64,000 nucleotides of DNA, from assembly GCF_009363115.1 (NCBI RefSeq), contig NZ_CP045298.1, positions 3,779,501 to 3,843,500 on the forward strand, in the 5' to 3' direction. The notes beneath the pieces were generated by a model that was given only the letters and a program-made list of their open reading frames with translations, was not told the origin of the DNA and ran no database searches. Every line of letters starts with the position of its first letter. Positions within the stretch are counted from its first letter, which is position 1. Origin of the DNA: Paenibacillus brasilensis (GTDB lineage Bacteria; Bacillota; Bacilli; Paenibacillales; Paenibacillaceae). The position numbers and the translations under genes were made by a program. Shown piece after piece: positions 55,258-63,904 of the stretch.

Positions 55258-55357
55258 GAACCGTTCCCCTTCTTTCACTTTTCTAAATACGTTCGTTTAT
55301 TCTCTGCTAAGAGTAACAAATTATCCCTATACTTACTCCTGTCCGGAGTAGGGTTCA

Positions 55358-55388
55358 TATCCCCGTCCTACGGCGGGGATTTTCCTTG
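55358..55388. terminator. Hairpin ahead of the FlxA-like locus
   Basis: ATCCCCG and CGGGGAT pair around TCCTACG and run into TTTTCC on the plus strand. It lies between divergent genes, so it may end a transcript that enters from the left or be a leader structure. Confidence 0.5.
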
Positions 55389-55404
55389 GCTATAGTCTAG
55401 GGAA

Positions 55405-56092
55405 ATGGGGATTATTATTCACACAACACACAAGAAATCTAACGATTCACTCGAATTGAGCAAGGAATTTACAGAATACGCGGGAGGAATGCAAGCTCCC
55501 AGTGGTCTGGCTCCAATGATGCAAGCCATGGGCGGAATTATGCCTCCATTTGCATGGAATATCCAAGAAGCCTCCAACCAAGAGGATTACAGTACTGCAT
55601 CTGAACAAGAGCTTACGGTAGATGAAAAAAGATCCTTGCTGAGTGATCTGCAAAGCATCTTGAATTCCAGTTCTGTATCCGGTTCGACCACTTCGGAGAA
55701 TGATCAAGAAACAGATCTGCTCTCTGCCCTGAAAAACGCAATGGGAAATACTGACGAATCGAATGCGACAGATGAAGAAATATCGGCTTTATTTGATAAA
55801 AATCGCTAAGAATTTTGAGCAATCTGTTTCATCGCCATCCAGCACTAACGATACAGCCAGCCTGGAAAAGAGAAGGGCTCAACTTGAAGCTCAAATTGCG
55901 CAGCAAAGTTCTCAATCCAGCAGTACATCAACTACAAAAGTGGAAAAGTCCGTTCCAAGCAACACGGAAGCGCCCCGTAGCAACAATGATAGCACTAGCG
56001 ATATTGCAGGAATTGGAAAACAACTGGATATTTCGGTTAAGCCATTCGTCACTACTCACATTTCTTCAGTGGGCGCTCTGGATAAAAAATGA
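55405..56092 (+). pseudogene. Frameshifted Ser/Gln-rich protein, FlxA-like C-terminal part
   Basis: Two overlapping frames follow each other. The first (55405-55809) ends EEISALFDKNR; the second, in another register, continues KNFEQSVSSPSSTNDTASLE and then a coiled-coil RRAQLEAQIAQQ that recalls FlxA-like proteins. Neither internal ATG of the second frame has a ribosome-binding site, so one gene with a single-base shift near 55795-55810 is the simplest reading. Even the first ATG lacks a strong site. The combined protein would be about 230 residues, low-complexity and hydrophilic. Function unknown. Confidence 0.5.
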
Positions 56093-56182
56093 AGTAAGTG
56101 ACTAGGCATACAAAAATATATACAATAAATAACAGTAGAACCCCGTTTTAAGGACACATTAAAAAATTGGAGGATTTATGTC

Positions 56183-56611
56183 ATGACGCTGAGAACTCAA
56201 ATGAGTCGGAGCAGTAGAGATGAGGCGCGTTTTGTTAGAAACAAATTGATTGAATTTAATGCGAAACATGTACCTGAAGATGTTCGAAACCGATATGAAG
56301 AGATTGATCTTACCCTTAAAAATGAAGATGGTCAGATCATTGGCGGTCTCCTAAGTGTAATGTGTTGGAACTGGGTGGAGGTTGATATTTTGTGGGTAGA
56401 TCAGCGTCACAGAGGAGCGGGCTATGGCTCGCAGCTGCTTGGTAAAATCGAACAAATCGCTAAAAACAAAGGGTGTACTTTTATTCAGCTCAACACGTTT
56501 ACTTTTCAGGCACCCGAATTTTATGAAAAGCATGGGTACGAAGTGGTTGGCGTCATTGATGATGCTCCCCGAGGCTTTAAACACTATTATTACAAGAAAA
56601 ATATCCTTTGA
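56183..56611 (+). CDS. GNAT N-acetyltransferase
   Basis: A 142-residue GNAT. LTLKNEDGQIIGGLLSVMCWNWVEVDILWV forms the central strands in the usual order. The acetyl-CoA loop is DQRHRGAGYGSQLLGKIE near 72-89, and the C-terminal TFTFQAPEFYEKHGYEVVG is near 108-126. The group resembles small GNATs annotated as histone acetyltransferase HPA2-like. The substrate is unknown. TTGGAGG precedes ATG 56183. Confidence 0.88.
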   Translation: MTLRTQMSRSSRDEARFVRNKLIEFNAKHVPEDVRNRYEEIDLTLKNEDGQIIGGLLSVMCWNWVEVDILWVDQRHRGAGYGSQLLGKIEQIAKNKGCTFIQLNTFTFQAPEFYEKHGYEVVGVIDDAPRGFKHYYYKKNIL

Positions 56612-56682
56612 GGACTCTATAATATACTCGTACAGATCAAGGAATTATATAACGTGTCATGATTCTATTATTATTCGTCGAT

Positions 56683-56754
56683 CCCTGGTTTGAGGAGATA
56701 TTACGGTCGCCGTCGCAAAAGGGGTGTACCTCTGCTCAACTGGTGCTGGTATGA
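56683..56754 (+). pseudogene. Aldo/keto reductase remnant (C-terminal motif only)
   Basis: The frame reading FEEILRSPSQKGCTSAQLVLV and then TGA matches the conserved aldo/keto reductase segment in which a helix IA-x-EKG-x-T-x-AQLALAW precedes a strand. Only about 20 recognisable residues remain, between the GNAT and Nudix genes, with no start. It is most easily read as the debris of a deleted gene. Confidence 0.4.
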
Positions 56755-56806
56755 AAATTTAAAGCTAGATCATAGTGAAGAATGAATAAAGAAGGGTATG
56801 ATCAAA

Positions 56807-57289
56807 ATGACCACGGAAGTGACACACAAATTATATACCATGTGTATGATTCAGGACGGAACCAAGGTATTGCTTATGAACAGACCGGATAAGAAGGGTT
56901 TTCCGGGCTATATTGCCCCAGGAGGGAAAGTAGAGTTTCCAGAGAGTATTGTGAATGGGGCCATTCGTGAAGTAAAGGAAGAAACGGGGTTGACGGTTAA
57001 GGAAATTGTATTTAAAGGAATTGACGAATATTGTGACCCGAGCCAAGGGCTGCGATACATGGTCTTTAACTATTTGGCTACAGCAACGGAAGGTGAACTA
57101 TTGAACAATCCCCCCGAGGGAGAACTGCTGTGGGTGGATATGAAGGAGGCGCTCAATCTGCCGATGCAGGATTGGTTTAAGCGGAGATTTCCCTTATTTT
57201 TCGAGCCGGGAACGTTCGAGGTTAGTTTTGTATGGCTGGCGGATACTGACGAAACCCTCGAAGCAACGATTAAAAATTATGGGGTGTAG
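56807..57289 (+). CDS. Nudix hydrolase (MutT/8-oxo-dGTP diphosphatase-like)
   Basis: A 160-residue Nudix protein. The complete Nudix box runs from GGKVEFPESIVNGAIREVKE to ETGL at about residues 40-63 (consensus GX5EX7REUXEEXGU), preceded by KGFPGYIAPGG. It resembles 8-oxo-dGTP diphosphatase-like proteins; the substrate is not certain. The start 56807 is chosen because GAAGGG lies 10 bases upstream; the frame opens at 56798. The next gene starts 2 bases after the stop, implying an operon. Confidence 0.9.
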   Translation: MTTEVTHKLYTMCMIQDGTKVLLMNRPDKKGFPGYIAPGGKVEFPESIVNGAIREVKEETGLTVKEIVFKGIDEYCDPSQGLRYMVFNYLATATEGELLNNPPEGELLWVDMKEALNLPMQDWFKRRFPLFFEPGTFEVSFVWLADTDETLEATIKNYGV

Positions 57290-57291
57290 AG

Positions 57292-58299
57292 ATGACGACG
57301 AGGATTTATTTTTCATCTAACCGGCTAGGAGAGGTCACGAATGACCAATTGCAGAGAGTGCTGGATCGTTTCGATTTGGGGCGTCTGGTGTCTTCTGAAA
57401 AAACGGCAGAAGGAGTGATGGGACAAACCCACTATATTTCCTCAACGGCTGGACAGTTTGTGTTAAAGGGAAATCCACTTTTTTCAGGACAATGGGTGGA
57501 AGAAAGGTTTATAGTGGAGCAATTAGACACACGGACTTCAATTCCTGTACCGGCACCCTATTTGGTGGATGATACCGACGATATTTTCGGCTGGAGCTAT
57601 GCTGTTATGCCGCGTTTGTACGGTGAGCACATACATACACCCGAGCTGCAGGCAAGACTGAGCTCACTGGATAAACAGCAAATGGCTGAAAGGCTTGCTG
57701 CTGCCTTGTTGGAGCTTCATAGCTGGAAGGTTAAGAACAGTGGGGAGCTGGATACAACGACTTTGGCCATTCGTCCTTTTGAAATCTCATATCGAGCATG
57801 GTTGTATGGACGAATTCGATACTGGCTAGAGGATGCCCAAAAATACTCAAACATTTCTGTAATGGATATGGAATGGGTAGAGGGAATATTGGAAGATTCA
57901 CGTCAAGCATTTGATCAACTGGGGGCTGCCACATTTGTGATGGGAGATTTTAAACCGCAAAATGTGCTTGTGCAGAACGGAGAAAACGGCTGGAGAGTCA
58001 GTGGACTATTTGATTTTACGACAGCTTATTTTGGCGATGGAGTTGCAGATCTTCCGAAGATAACTACCATGTATCTGGAAAACGGCCAGGAAGAGCTGGC
58101 AAAACAGTTTCTCACTGTATACTTCAAAGGTATGGAGACCAAAGAAGGGTTTATTGAGCGATTCCGGGTGCATATGCTGTATCAACAAATTCTCAACTGG
58201 GGATGTGCCAAAGCAATGAAGCAAGTCACTTGGGATGACAAGCTCTCTTTTGCGGAATGGGCGCAAAAATTTACGGACGTTGAAATATATAAATCATAA
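57292..58299 (+). CDS. Aminoglycoside phosphotransferase (APH)-family protein
   Basis: A 335-residue APH/choline-kinase-fold protein. The N-lobe has a Lys in TAGQFVLKGNPLF near 45. The catalytic loop reads VMGDFKPQNVLVQ near 215-227, where the usual His-Gly-Asp is Met-Gly-Asp. The metal-binding loop is LFDFTTAYFGDGVADL near 240. The Asp and Asn of the loop are kept, so kinase activity is possible. It follows the Nudix gene directly. Whether it gives any drug resistance cannot be judged from sequence. Confidence 0.85.
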   Translation: MTTRIYFSSNRLGEVTNDQLQRVLDRFDLGRLVSSEKTAEGVMGQTHYISSTAGQFVLKGNPLFSGQWVEERFIVEQLDTRTSIPVPAPYLVDDTDDIFGWSYAVMPRLYGEHIHTPELQARLSSLDKQQMAERLAAALLELHSWKVKNSGELDTTTLAIRPFEISYRAWLYGRIRYWLEDAQKYSNISVMDMEWVEGILEDSRQAFDQLGAATFVMGDFKPQNVLVQNGENGWRVSGLFDFTTAYFGDGVADLPKITTMYLENGQEELAKQFLTVYFKGMETKEGFIERFRVHMLYQQILNWGCAKAMKQVTWDDKLSFAEWAQKFTDVEIYKS

Positions 58300-58338
58300 C
58301 AGACCAATCAAATACATAAAGAGAAGGAAGTGAGTGGT

Positions 58339-58860
58339 ATGCAAACCGTCAGATTGGTAAAGCCGGCTCGGACATGGAAGGAAGCGTACCTTTCTTTTTA
58401 TGAAGAATGGAAAAAGAGTCAGGAGCCAGTGGTGCCCTGGGTAATTTCTATAGAGCCGTATGATTTTGAAGGAATGCTGACGTTTTTAAGTAATCAGGAA
58501 AATGGAATTGACCTGCCTGAAGGCTGGGTCAAAAGCTCCACCTACTGGCTTGTGAATGCAAATGATCAGGTAGTTGGCGCGGTAAACATCCGGCATGATC
58601 TTAACGAACACCTGCTCAATGCAGGAGGTCATATCGGTTACGGTATCCGTCCTTCGGCACGAGGAAACAGGTATGCTGTTACCATGCTGACCTTGGCACT
58701 GGAGAAAGCAAAGGAGCTGGGTATTCCCAGAGCCTTGGTCGTATGCGACTCCGAGAATATCGCTTCCAAAAAAACAATCATACGCAATGGCGGAACACCG
58801 GACACAGATTACGTAGAGGAAGACGGAAATCTTGTTAATCGGTTTTGGATCGAGCTGTGA
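58339..58860 (+). CDS. GNAT N-acetyltransferase
   Basis: A 173-residue GNAT of the group containing B. subtilis YjcF-like and COG3981-type proteins. STYWLVNANDQVVGAVNIRH near 75-94 and the acetyl-CoA loop GYGIRPSARGNRYAVTMLTL near 104-123 are seen. CDSENIASKKTIIRNGG near 137 is also typical. AAGGAAGTGAG lies upstream; ATG 58339 is favoured over an in-frame GTG at 58330. It is likely part of the Nudix-APH-GNAT cluster. Confidence 0.87.
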   Translation: MQTVRLVKPARTWKEAYLSFYEEWKKSQEPVVPWVISIEPYDFEGMLTFLSNQENGIDLPEGWVKSSTYWLVNANDQVVGAVNIRHDLNEHLLNAGGHIGYGIRPSARGNRYAVTMLTLALEKAKELGIPRALVVCDSENIASKKTIIRNGGTPDTDYVEEDGNLVNRFWIEL

Positions 58861-58922
58861 GTGAGAAAGAGGATAACGCGAGAAGATTAGATAGATGAAG
58901 CACTAAGGGGGCTATTGACCAT

Positions 58923-59420
58923 ATGAATCCTTCTATGCATGAATTTAAAATCATCTCCAAACACAGAATGTATGATCAATATTTAGTAAAGCTGCGGACA
59001 TGCATCAAGCTTTTGGACGAACAGGAGTTATGGAACGCTGGTGAGGCGGAAACGAACAGTATTGGTGGGATCATCCATCATATTTTGGTGCATGTGCGTA
59101 GAAACGCATCCAAGCTCATGGATCCGACGATTACATACAAGCAAGGAATGGAGGATAGCTTCATACCATCCATGCAAAACAAGGAGCAGCTTATGGAGGA
59201 AGTAGAAGAAGCTTTTTCATCCTTCTGCGCAGCATTGGACAACACAGGCGCGATCAATATGCATGACGTTTACCATGTGGTAGAGCATACGGCTTATCAT
59301 TTGGGACAGATCATAGACCGAGTACAAAGATTGGCAGATCACCGTTTTCAATTTGTACAAAATGGACTTAATGAAAGAGCGTTGCATGCGATAGTACAGC
59401 TATCCCTGAACGGAAAATGA
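58923..59420 (+). CDS. DinB-family (DUF664-like) putative metalloenzyme
   Basis: A 165-residue four-helix-bundle protein of the DinB/YfiT superfamily. The three metal-binding His are suggested by IIHHILVHVRRNAS near 50 and VVEHTAYHLGQIIDR near 118-132. Members include bacillithiol or mycothiol-dependent transferases, but specific function is unknown. AGGGGG lies upstream of ATG 58923. It ends shortly before the Fur-box promoter. Confidence 0.82.
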   Translation: MNPSMHEFKIISKHRMYDQYLVKLRTCIKLLDEQELWNAGEAETNSIGGIIHHILVHVRRNASKLMDPTITYKQGMEDSFIPSMQNKEQLMEEVEEAFSSFCAALDNTGAINMHDVYHVVEHTAYHLGQIIDRVQRLADHRFQFVQNGLNERALHAIVQLSLNGK

Positions 59421-59464
59421 GGAAAAGCTGCAATCTCCGTAAATGTCATATTTTTATTTCTTAA

Positions 59465-59494
59465 TTGATATTGATAATTATTATCACTTATAAT
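59465..59494 (+). promoter_or_regulatory. Promoter with perfect 7-1-7 Fur box
   Basis: TTGATA (59465-59470) and TATAAT (59489-59494) are separated by 18 bases. The spacer holds TGATAAT-T-ATTATCA (59472-59486), the exact 7-1-7 palindrome recognised by Fur. The downstream reductase gene is therefore probably repressed by iron. Confidence 0.85.
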
Positions 59495-59534
59495 AGAAAC
59501 AGGCAGATTATGCTAAGGTAGGGAGAGTTGCAGA

Positions 59535-60569
59535 GTGACAGAGTCCTTGGAATTATATGATGTAACGATCATCGGCGGTGGTCCTGCCGGAATGTATACT
59601 GCGTTTTATAGTGGCATGAGAGATATGAAAACCAAGCTGATCGAAGCCAAGCATGAGCTGGGCGGACGGATGCGCATATACCCGGAGAAGATGATATGGG
59701 ATGTTGGGGGAGTCACCCCGATTTTATGTGAAAAGCTGATCGACCAGCTGGAGCAGCAGGCGCGAACGTTCGAGCCTACGATTGTGCTGGGACAGCAGAT
59801 CACAGGTTTGAATCGGCAAGAGGATGGAACCTTCCTGCTTACCTCTGCAACAGGAGAGCAGCATTGGACCCGCACCGTTATACTGGCAGTAGGCTATGGC
59901 ATTCTCAAAATGGCCAAGCTGGAGATTGACGGGGCGGATCGTTATGAGGTTACGAACTTGCATTATACCGTGCAAGAGCTGGAGCCATATCGGGATAAGC
60001 ACGTCCTGATTTCCGGTGGAGGTGACTCGGCGGTGGATTGGGCGAATGAGCTGGAGTCTATTGCGGCGAGTGTGACCGTCGTACATCGTCGGGATCATTT
60101 TGGCGGACATGAGAAAAATGTAGCTCGGATGAAAGCGTCTTCGGTCCAAGTCCTCACGCCTTATGCGGTAAGTCAGCTACATAGTCATAACGGAGAAACG
60201 ATTGAGCAGGTGACGATTAGCCATGTAGAGACGGGCGAAACTCAGGTATTGAATGTCGATGCAATAATCGTGAATCATGGTCTGAAATCCGACTTCGGTC
60301 CGATTCGGGATTGGGGACTGGATATGGGTGAGTGGCATGCCCGAGTGAGCGAAAAGCTGGAAACGAATGTACCGGGTATCTTCGCAGCAGGTGATTTTGT
60401 CGAGTACGGAAGCAAGCTGTATCTGATTGCAGGCACGTTCACGGACGCTGCCCTTGCGCTGAACAGTGCCAAGCTGTACATTGATCCCACAGCAGACAAA
60501 GCGGCTTATGTATCCTCCCACAACAGCCGTTTCAAGGAAAAAAATCGTGAGCTGGGTGTTGTAGAGTAG
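59535..60569 (+). CDS. Ferredoxin/flavodoxin--NADP+ reductase, thioredoxin-reductase-like (YumC type)
   Basis: A 344-residue FAD/NADP enzyme. FAD motif [20 protein letters not shown] at 10-29 is followed by ELGGRM, the NADP motif [17 protein letters not shown] near 155-171, and the C-terminal FAD motif [15 protein letters not shown] near 280. There is no CxxC disulfide, which separates it from thioredoxin reductase. GTG 59535 follows GGGAGAG. Iron control through the upstream Fur box suggests a role in iron acquisition or redox balance under iron limitation. Confidence 0.92.
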   Translation: MTESLELYDVTIIGGGPAGMYTAFYSGMRDMKTKLIEAKHELGGRMRIYPEKMIWDVGGVTPILCEKLIDQLEQQARTFEPTIVLGQQITGLNRQEDGTFLLTSATGEQHWTRTVILAVGYGILKMAKLEIDGADRYEVTNLHYTVQELEPYRDKHVLISGGGDSAVDWANELESIAASVTVVHRRDHFGGHEKNVARMKASSVQVLTPYAVSQLHSHNGETIEQVTISHVETGETQVLNVDAIIVNHGLKSDFGPIRDWGLDMGEWHARVSEKLETNVPGIFAAGDFVEYGSKLYLIAGTFTDAALALNSAKLYIDPTADKAAYVSSHNSRFKEKNRELGVVE

Positions 60570-60717
60570 GTATATAAGCTCCCCTACTTGGATGATGAGG
60601 ATGTGTATGACAGGAACGTGCGTGTATCCTATTGGGACATCATGAAGCAAATGGACAAGCGTTAAAAAATGATATTAGGCCGCCATAGCATTCGGGGGCG
60701 GGATTGGAAGGTGACTT

Positions 60718-61383
60718 ATGGAGAAACGAACAGAGCAAGAGGTGGCTGTTTTGGCAGATATTATTCAAAAGGCAGAGCCCTTTGTACAACAGCAGTTGGA
60801 GCATGACCACAGTGGTCACGATTGGTGGCATATTGACCGGGTAAGAAAGCTGTCTCTTAAAATTGCTGCCAAAGAGGGCGCAGATTTGTTTGTTTGTGAA
60901 CTGGCAGCACTGCTGCATGATGTAGCAGATGAAAAATTAAATGATTCCAAGCAAGCAGGGCTGGATAAAGTGGAGCAGTGGCTGCGTCTGCATGTAAGTG
61001 ATCCGGATATGATTACACACGTGATGACCATTATTGCGACGATGTCCTTCAATGGCGGCAAAAATCCGCCTATGGAGACGCTGGAGGGTCAGGTTGTGCA
61101 GGATGCAGACCGGTTGGATGCTCTTGGAGCGATTGGCATTGCAAGAACCTTTATGTATGCAGGTTCAAAAGGCAGTATCATGCATCACCCGGATCAAGAC
61201 TTTTCACAGCACGAATATCGTGCTGCAGGTAAAAGTGCTATATACCATTTTTATGAAAAGCTGCTGAAGCTCAAGGATTTAATGAATACTGCTTATGCCA
61301 AAGAACTGGCGGAGACTCGGCATCAATGGATGGAGATGTACCTGGAGCAATTTTATAGAGAATGGAATGTGGATGTTAAATAA
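60718..61383 (+). CDS. HD-domain phosphohydrolase (YpgQ-like)
   Basis: A 221-residue HD-superfamily protein. DHSGHDWWHIDRVRKLSLKIA near 30-50 carries the first His. The HD pair LAALLHDVADEKL near 62-74 follows, then the late Asp in QDADRLDALGAIGIARTF near 125-142. Close relatives such as B. subtilis YpgQ hydrolyse (deoxy)nucleoside phosphates with metal. GAAGGTGA precedes ATG 60718. A terminator follows. Confidence 0.88.
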   Translation: MEKRTEQEVAVLADIIQKAEPFVQQQLEHDHSGHDWWHIDRVRKLSLKIAAKEGADLFVCELAALLHDVADEKLNDSKQAGLDKVEQWLRLHVSDPDMITHVMTIIATMSFNGGKNPPMETLEGQVVQDADRLDALGAIGIARTFMYAGSKGSIMHHPDQDFSQHEYRAAGKSAIYHFYEKLLKLKDLMNTAYAKELAETRHQWMEMYLEQFYREWNVDVK

Positions 61384-61401
61384 GTGGGTGCAATAAGATA
61401 A

Positions 61402-61453
61402 GGCTGTTTCCTCTAACCGAGCGTATCGGAGAGGAAGCGGTCTTTCTTTTTTT
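61402..61453 (+). terminator. Terminator after the HD hydrolase gene
   Basis: TTTCCTCT and AGAGGAAG pair, with an inner CCG/CGG stem, and lead into TTTCTTTTTTT. Confidence 0.75.
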
Positions 61454-61500
61454 ATAAATGTCATATTGATATTATTGAGAAAGTGTGCTACTTTATTGTT

Positions 61501-61525
61501 AATAACAAAATGATAATAACAAAAT
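61501..61525 (+). repeat. Direct repeat in the SPFH promoter region
   Basis: AATAACAAAAT occurs at 61501-61511 and 61515-61525 (14-base period), 34 bases before the SPFH start. It may be a regulator site; A/T-rich composition makes chance repetition possible. Confidence 0.4.
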
Positions 61526-61558
61526 ATTATAAACTATAAAGAAAGTGAGGAAGCAACT

Positions 61559-62620
61559 ATGTTTGGATTTAGTTTTGTTAAATTTCAGCCGAGTGAGTAT
61601 GTGATGAAGGTGAAGAACGGTAAAGTGGTTCGAGAGGGGGTCGGGTTATCCTTTTATTATTACGCTCCAACGACCTCGGTTGTCGTCGTACCTGTTTCTT
61701 CGATTGATGTGCCGTTCATGTTTGAGGACATGACGAATGATTTTCAGGCGGTGACGGTGCAGGGACAACTGACTTATCGGATTGTGGATTATCGGAGAAC
61801 GACGCAGATTTTAAACTATACGTATGACTTGAAGGAAAAACGCTATATTTCGGATGATCCGGGCAAGCTGGCGCAACGGGTAATCAACATCGCGAAGGTG
61901 CTTACCAAAAAATATTTGGAGCGTGTTCCGCTCAAGGAAGCTGTTCAGTCCAGTGAACGTCTGGCGCAAAATATGACGAAAGATATTGCTCAGCATACTG
62001 AAATGGAAAAGCTGGGGATTGAGGTTATGGGGCTGTCGATCTTGGCAATTTTACCGAATAAGGAGACGATGAGAGCGCTGGAGGCGCAGGCGAGAGAAGA
62101 AATTCTTCGCAATGCGGATCATGCGTTGTATGAGCGTCGTAATGCCTCCATTGAGCAGGAGCGGCGTGTGAAGGAAAATGAGCTGAACACGGAAATCGCG
62201 GTGGAGACGAAAAAGAGGCAAATCCGTGAAACCCAGCTCGATGCCGAGCGTTCTGTGAAGCAAAAGCAAAGCGAAATGAAGGAGGAACAGCTGCGGTTCG
62301 ACACGGCTCTGGAGGAGAAAAAACGCGAGCTGATTGAGCTGACCGTAACCAATAAAAAGGCAGAAGCCGATGCCAAGGCCTATGAACTGACGGCAGTGAT
62401 GAAATCGTTGCAGGATGTTGAGCCGAACGTGCTTCAGGCGATGGCCCATATGGATATGAGTCCAGATAAGCTGATCGCAATAGCATTCCAGGAGCTTGCA
62501 GAAAATGCAGGAAAAATCGGTCAGTTGAACATTACGCCGGATCTGTTGCAAGGCCTGATGTCAGATGCGGGAACAAGTGGGTCAGCAGGATCGAGAGGAG
62601 CTGGAGGCAGAACACGATGA
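61559..62620 (+). CDS. SPFH (stomatin/prohibitin/flotillin) domain protein without membrane helix
   Basis: A 353-residue protein whose residues 10-175 form an SPFH/band 7 domain (VVPVSSIDVPFMFEDMTND, QVINIAKVL-like helices). A long charged coiled coil (about 180-265) follows, then a C-terminal part with QDVEPNVLQAMAHMDMSP and a Gly/Ser/Arg-rich tail. No N-terminal membrane helix or Cys acylation site is seen, unlike flotillins. The coiled coil predicts oligomers. Its stop overlaps the start of the NAD-kinase-like gene (ATGA), so the two products probably act together. Confidence 0.85.
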   Translation: MFGFSFVKFQPSEYVMKVKNGKVVREGVGLSFYYYAPTTSVVVVPVSSIDVPFMFEDMTNDFQAVTVQGQLTYRIVDYRRTTQILNYTYDLKEKRYISDDPGKLAQRVINIAKVLTKKYLERVPLKEAVQSSERLAQNMTKDIAQHTEMEKLGIEVMGLSILAILPNKETMRALEAQAREEILRNADHALYERRNASIEQERRVKENELNTEIAVETKKRQIRETQLDAERSVKQKQSEMKEEQLRFDTALEEKKRELIELTVTNKKAEADAKAYELTAVMKSLQDVEPNVLQAMAHMDMSPDKLIAIAFQELAENAGKIGQLNITPDLLQGLMSDAGTSGSAGSRGAGGRTR

Positions 62621-63618
62621 ACAGCCGAATGACAGAACGCAAAATTATTTTGGTGAAGCGTAAAACGCGACTGGAGGAGCTGATTGTCCGATATAATACG
62701 ATCCAGCAGGCTCGTTTCTTTATGGAGCGGCTGGGTGCGGATTTCAGCGATTATGTACTGGAGGATGAGAATTACCGCAGGGCGGTAGCGACGACGACGT
62801 CGGAATTAACAGCCTTGGGTCGAGTCCAGATTGTGGAGCGGGAGCATGTGCCGAACTTTATTTTTGGTGAGCAGGATACGATAGTGGTGCTGGGTCAGGA
62901 TGGGCTTGTAGCCAACACGTTAAAATATTTGAACGAGCAGCCGCTTATTGGTGTGAATCCGGACCCATTGCGCTGGGATGGGATATTGCTGCCGTTTACC
63001 GTATCGGATCTGCGCCGGGTGGTGCCGGATGTGTTCGTGCATAGGCGGCCGATCAAGGAAGTCACGCTGGCTAAGGCCCAACTGAATGATGGCCAGTCGC
63101 TGTATGCTGTGAACGATTTGTTCATTGGGCGCAAAACCCATGTCTCTGCGAGATACGAGCTAAGACTGGAGGAGCAGGTGGAGCAGCAATCGTCCAGCGG
63201 CATTATCGTTTCCACAGGGCTGGGGGCGACAGGCTGGCTGACCAGCGTGCTGGCTGGAGCAGCAGGAATTGTCGGCAGCGCTACGCGGCATCCGATGTCT
63301 TTGACTCCAGACCATCTGGTGTCAGATAAAGCCTTTGGTCAGGAAGCAGCAACCGAAGGATCTAGCCAAGATCCTCGTGCAGCTTGGAGTTTGCCATCGC
63401 TTTTTTTTACGGTGAGAGAACCGTTTCCCAGCCGGACGACGGCTACGGAGCTTGTGTTTGGTCAGGTAGCCGCCCAAAAGCCACTGCGGATTGCTTCGCA
63501 GATGCCGGAAAATGGAGTTATTTTCAGTGACGGAGTGGAAAGCGACTTTCTGGAGTTTAATGCTGGCATTGAGGCGACCATAGGTCCGGCAGAGAAAAAA
63601 GGCCATCTGGTCGTGTAG
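62617..63618 (+). CDS. Divergent NAD-kinase-like protein
   Basis: A 333-residue protein with the order of ATP-NAD kinase elements. The glycine-rich loop reads VVLGQDGLVANT near 90-101, where NAD kinases have GGDGT. VNDLFIGRK near 166-174 stands for the NE motif, and SSSGIIVSTGLGATGW near 192-207 fits the third conserved block. A unique N-terminal 80 residues and an insertion near 215-260 make it longer than usual. The catalytic Asp is kept. Whether it phosphorylates NAD or has another ligand is unknown. It is coupled to the SPFH gene. Confidence 0.75.
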   Translation: MNSRMTERKIILVKRKTRLEELIVRYNTIQQARFFMERLGADFSDYVLEDENYRRAVATTTSELTALGRVQIVEREHVPNFIFGEQDTIVVLGQDGLVANTLKYLNEQPLIGVNPDPLRWDGILLPFTVSDLRRVVPDVFVHRRPIKEVTLAKAQLNDGQSLYAVNDLFIGRKTHVSARYELRLEEQVEQQSSSGIIVSTGLGATGWLTSVLAGAAGIVGSATRHPMSLTPDHLVSDKAFGQEAATEGSSQDPRAAWSLPSLFFTVREPFPSRTTATELVFGQVAAQKPLRIASQMPENGVIFSDGVESDFLEFNAGIEATIGPAEKKGHLVV

Positions 63619-63693
63619 AGGTTTGTACAGGACGGCAATGGGTAATTATGAGTAAGGTACAACAATCAGATGAAACAAAAAGGAGGAATCAAC

Positions 63694-63873
63694 ATGAGCG
63701 ACCACACTCAAGACGAAGCGAAAATCCGCAACAAGAAAAACGAGGACGGAGATTCCTTGATGGAAAAAACGAAGCTGGACAACGGCGTGGATATCGAGCC
63801 TGAGGCTGACGAATGGATTGCGAAGCCTTCCCCAGTGTCATACGATGATACGAAATCCTCTTCGAAGCAATAG
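63694..63873 (+). CDS. Small hydrophilic hypothetical protein (59 aa)
   Basis: A 59-residue very charged protein with many Asp, Glu and Lys and no hydrophobic segment. AAAGGAGG lies 8 bases before ATG 63694, a strong ribosome-binding site; the frame opens at 63670. The composition suggests an intrinsically disordered protein. No family is recognised. It follows the NAD-kinase-like gene by 75 bases and may be transcribed with it. A terminator follows. Confidence 0.65.
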   Translation: MSDHTQDEAKIRNKKNEDGDSLMEKTKLDNGVDIEPEADEWIAKPSPVSYDDTKSSSKQ

Positions 63874-63904
63874 GCTCCTGCGTCTCGATAGAGCAAATAT
63901 GCAA

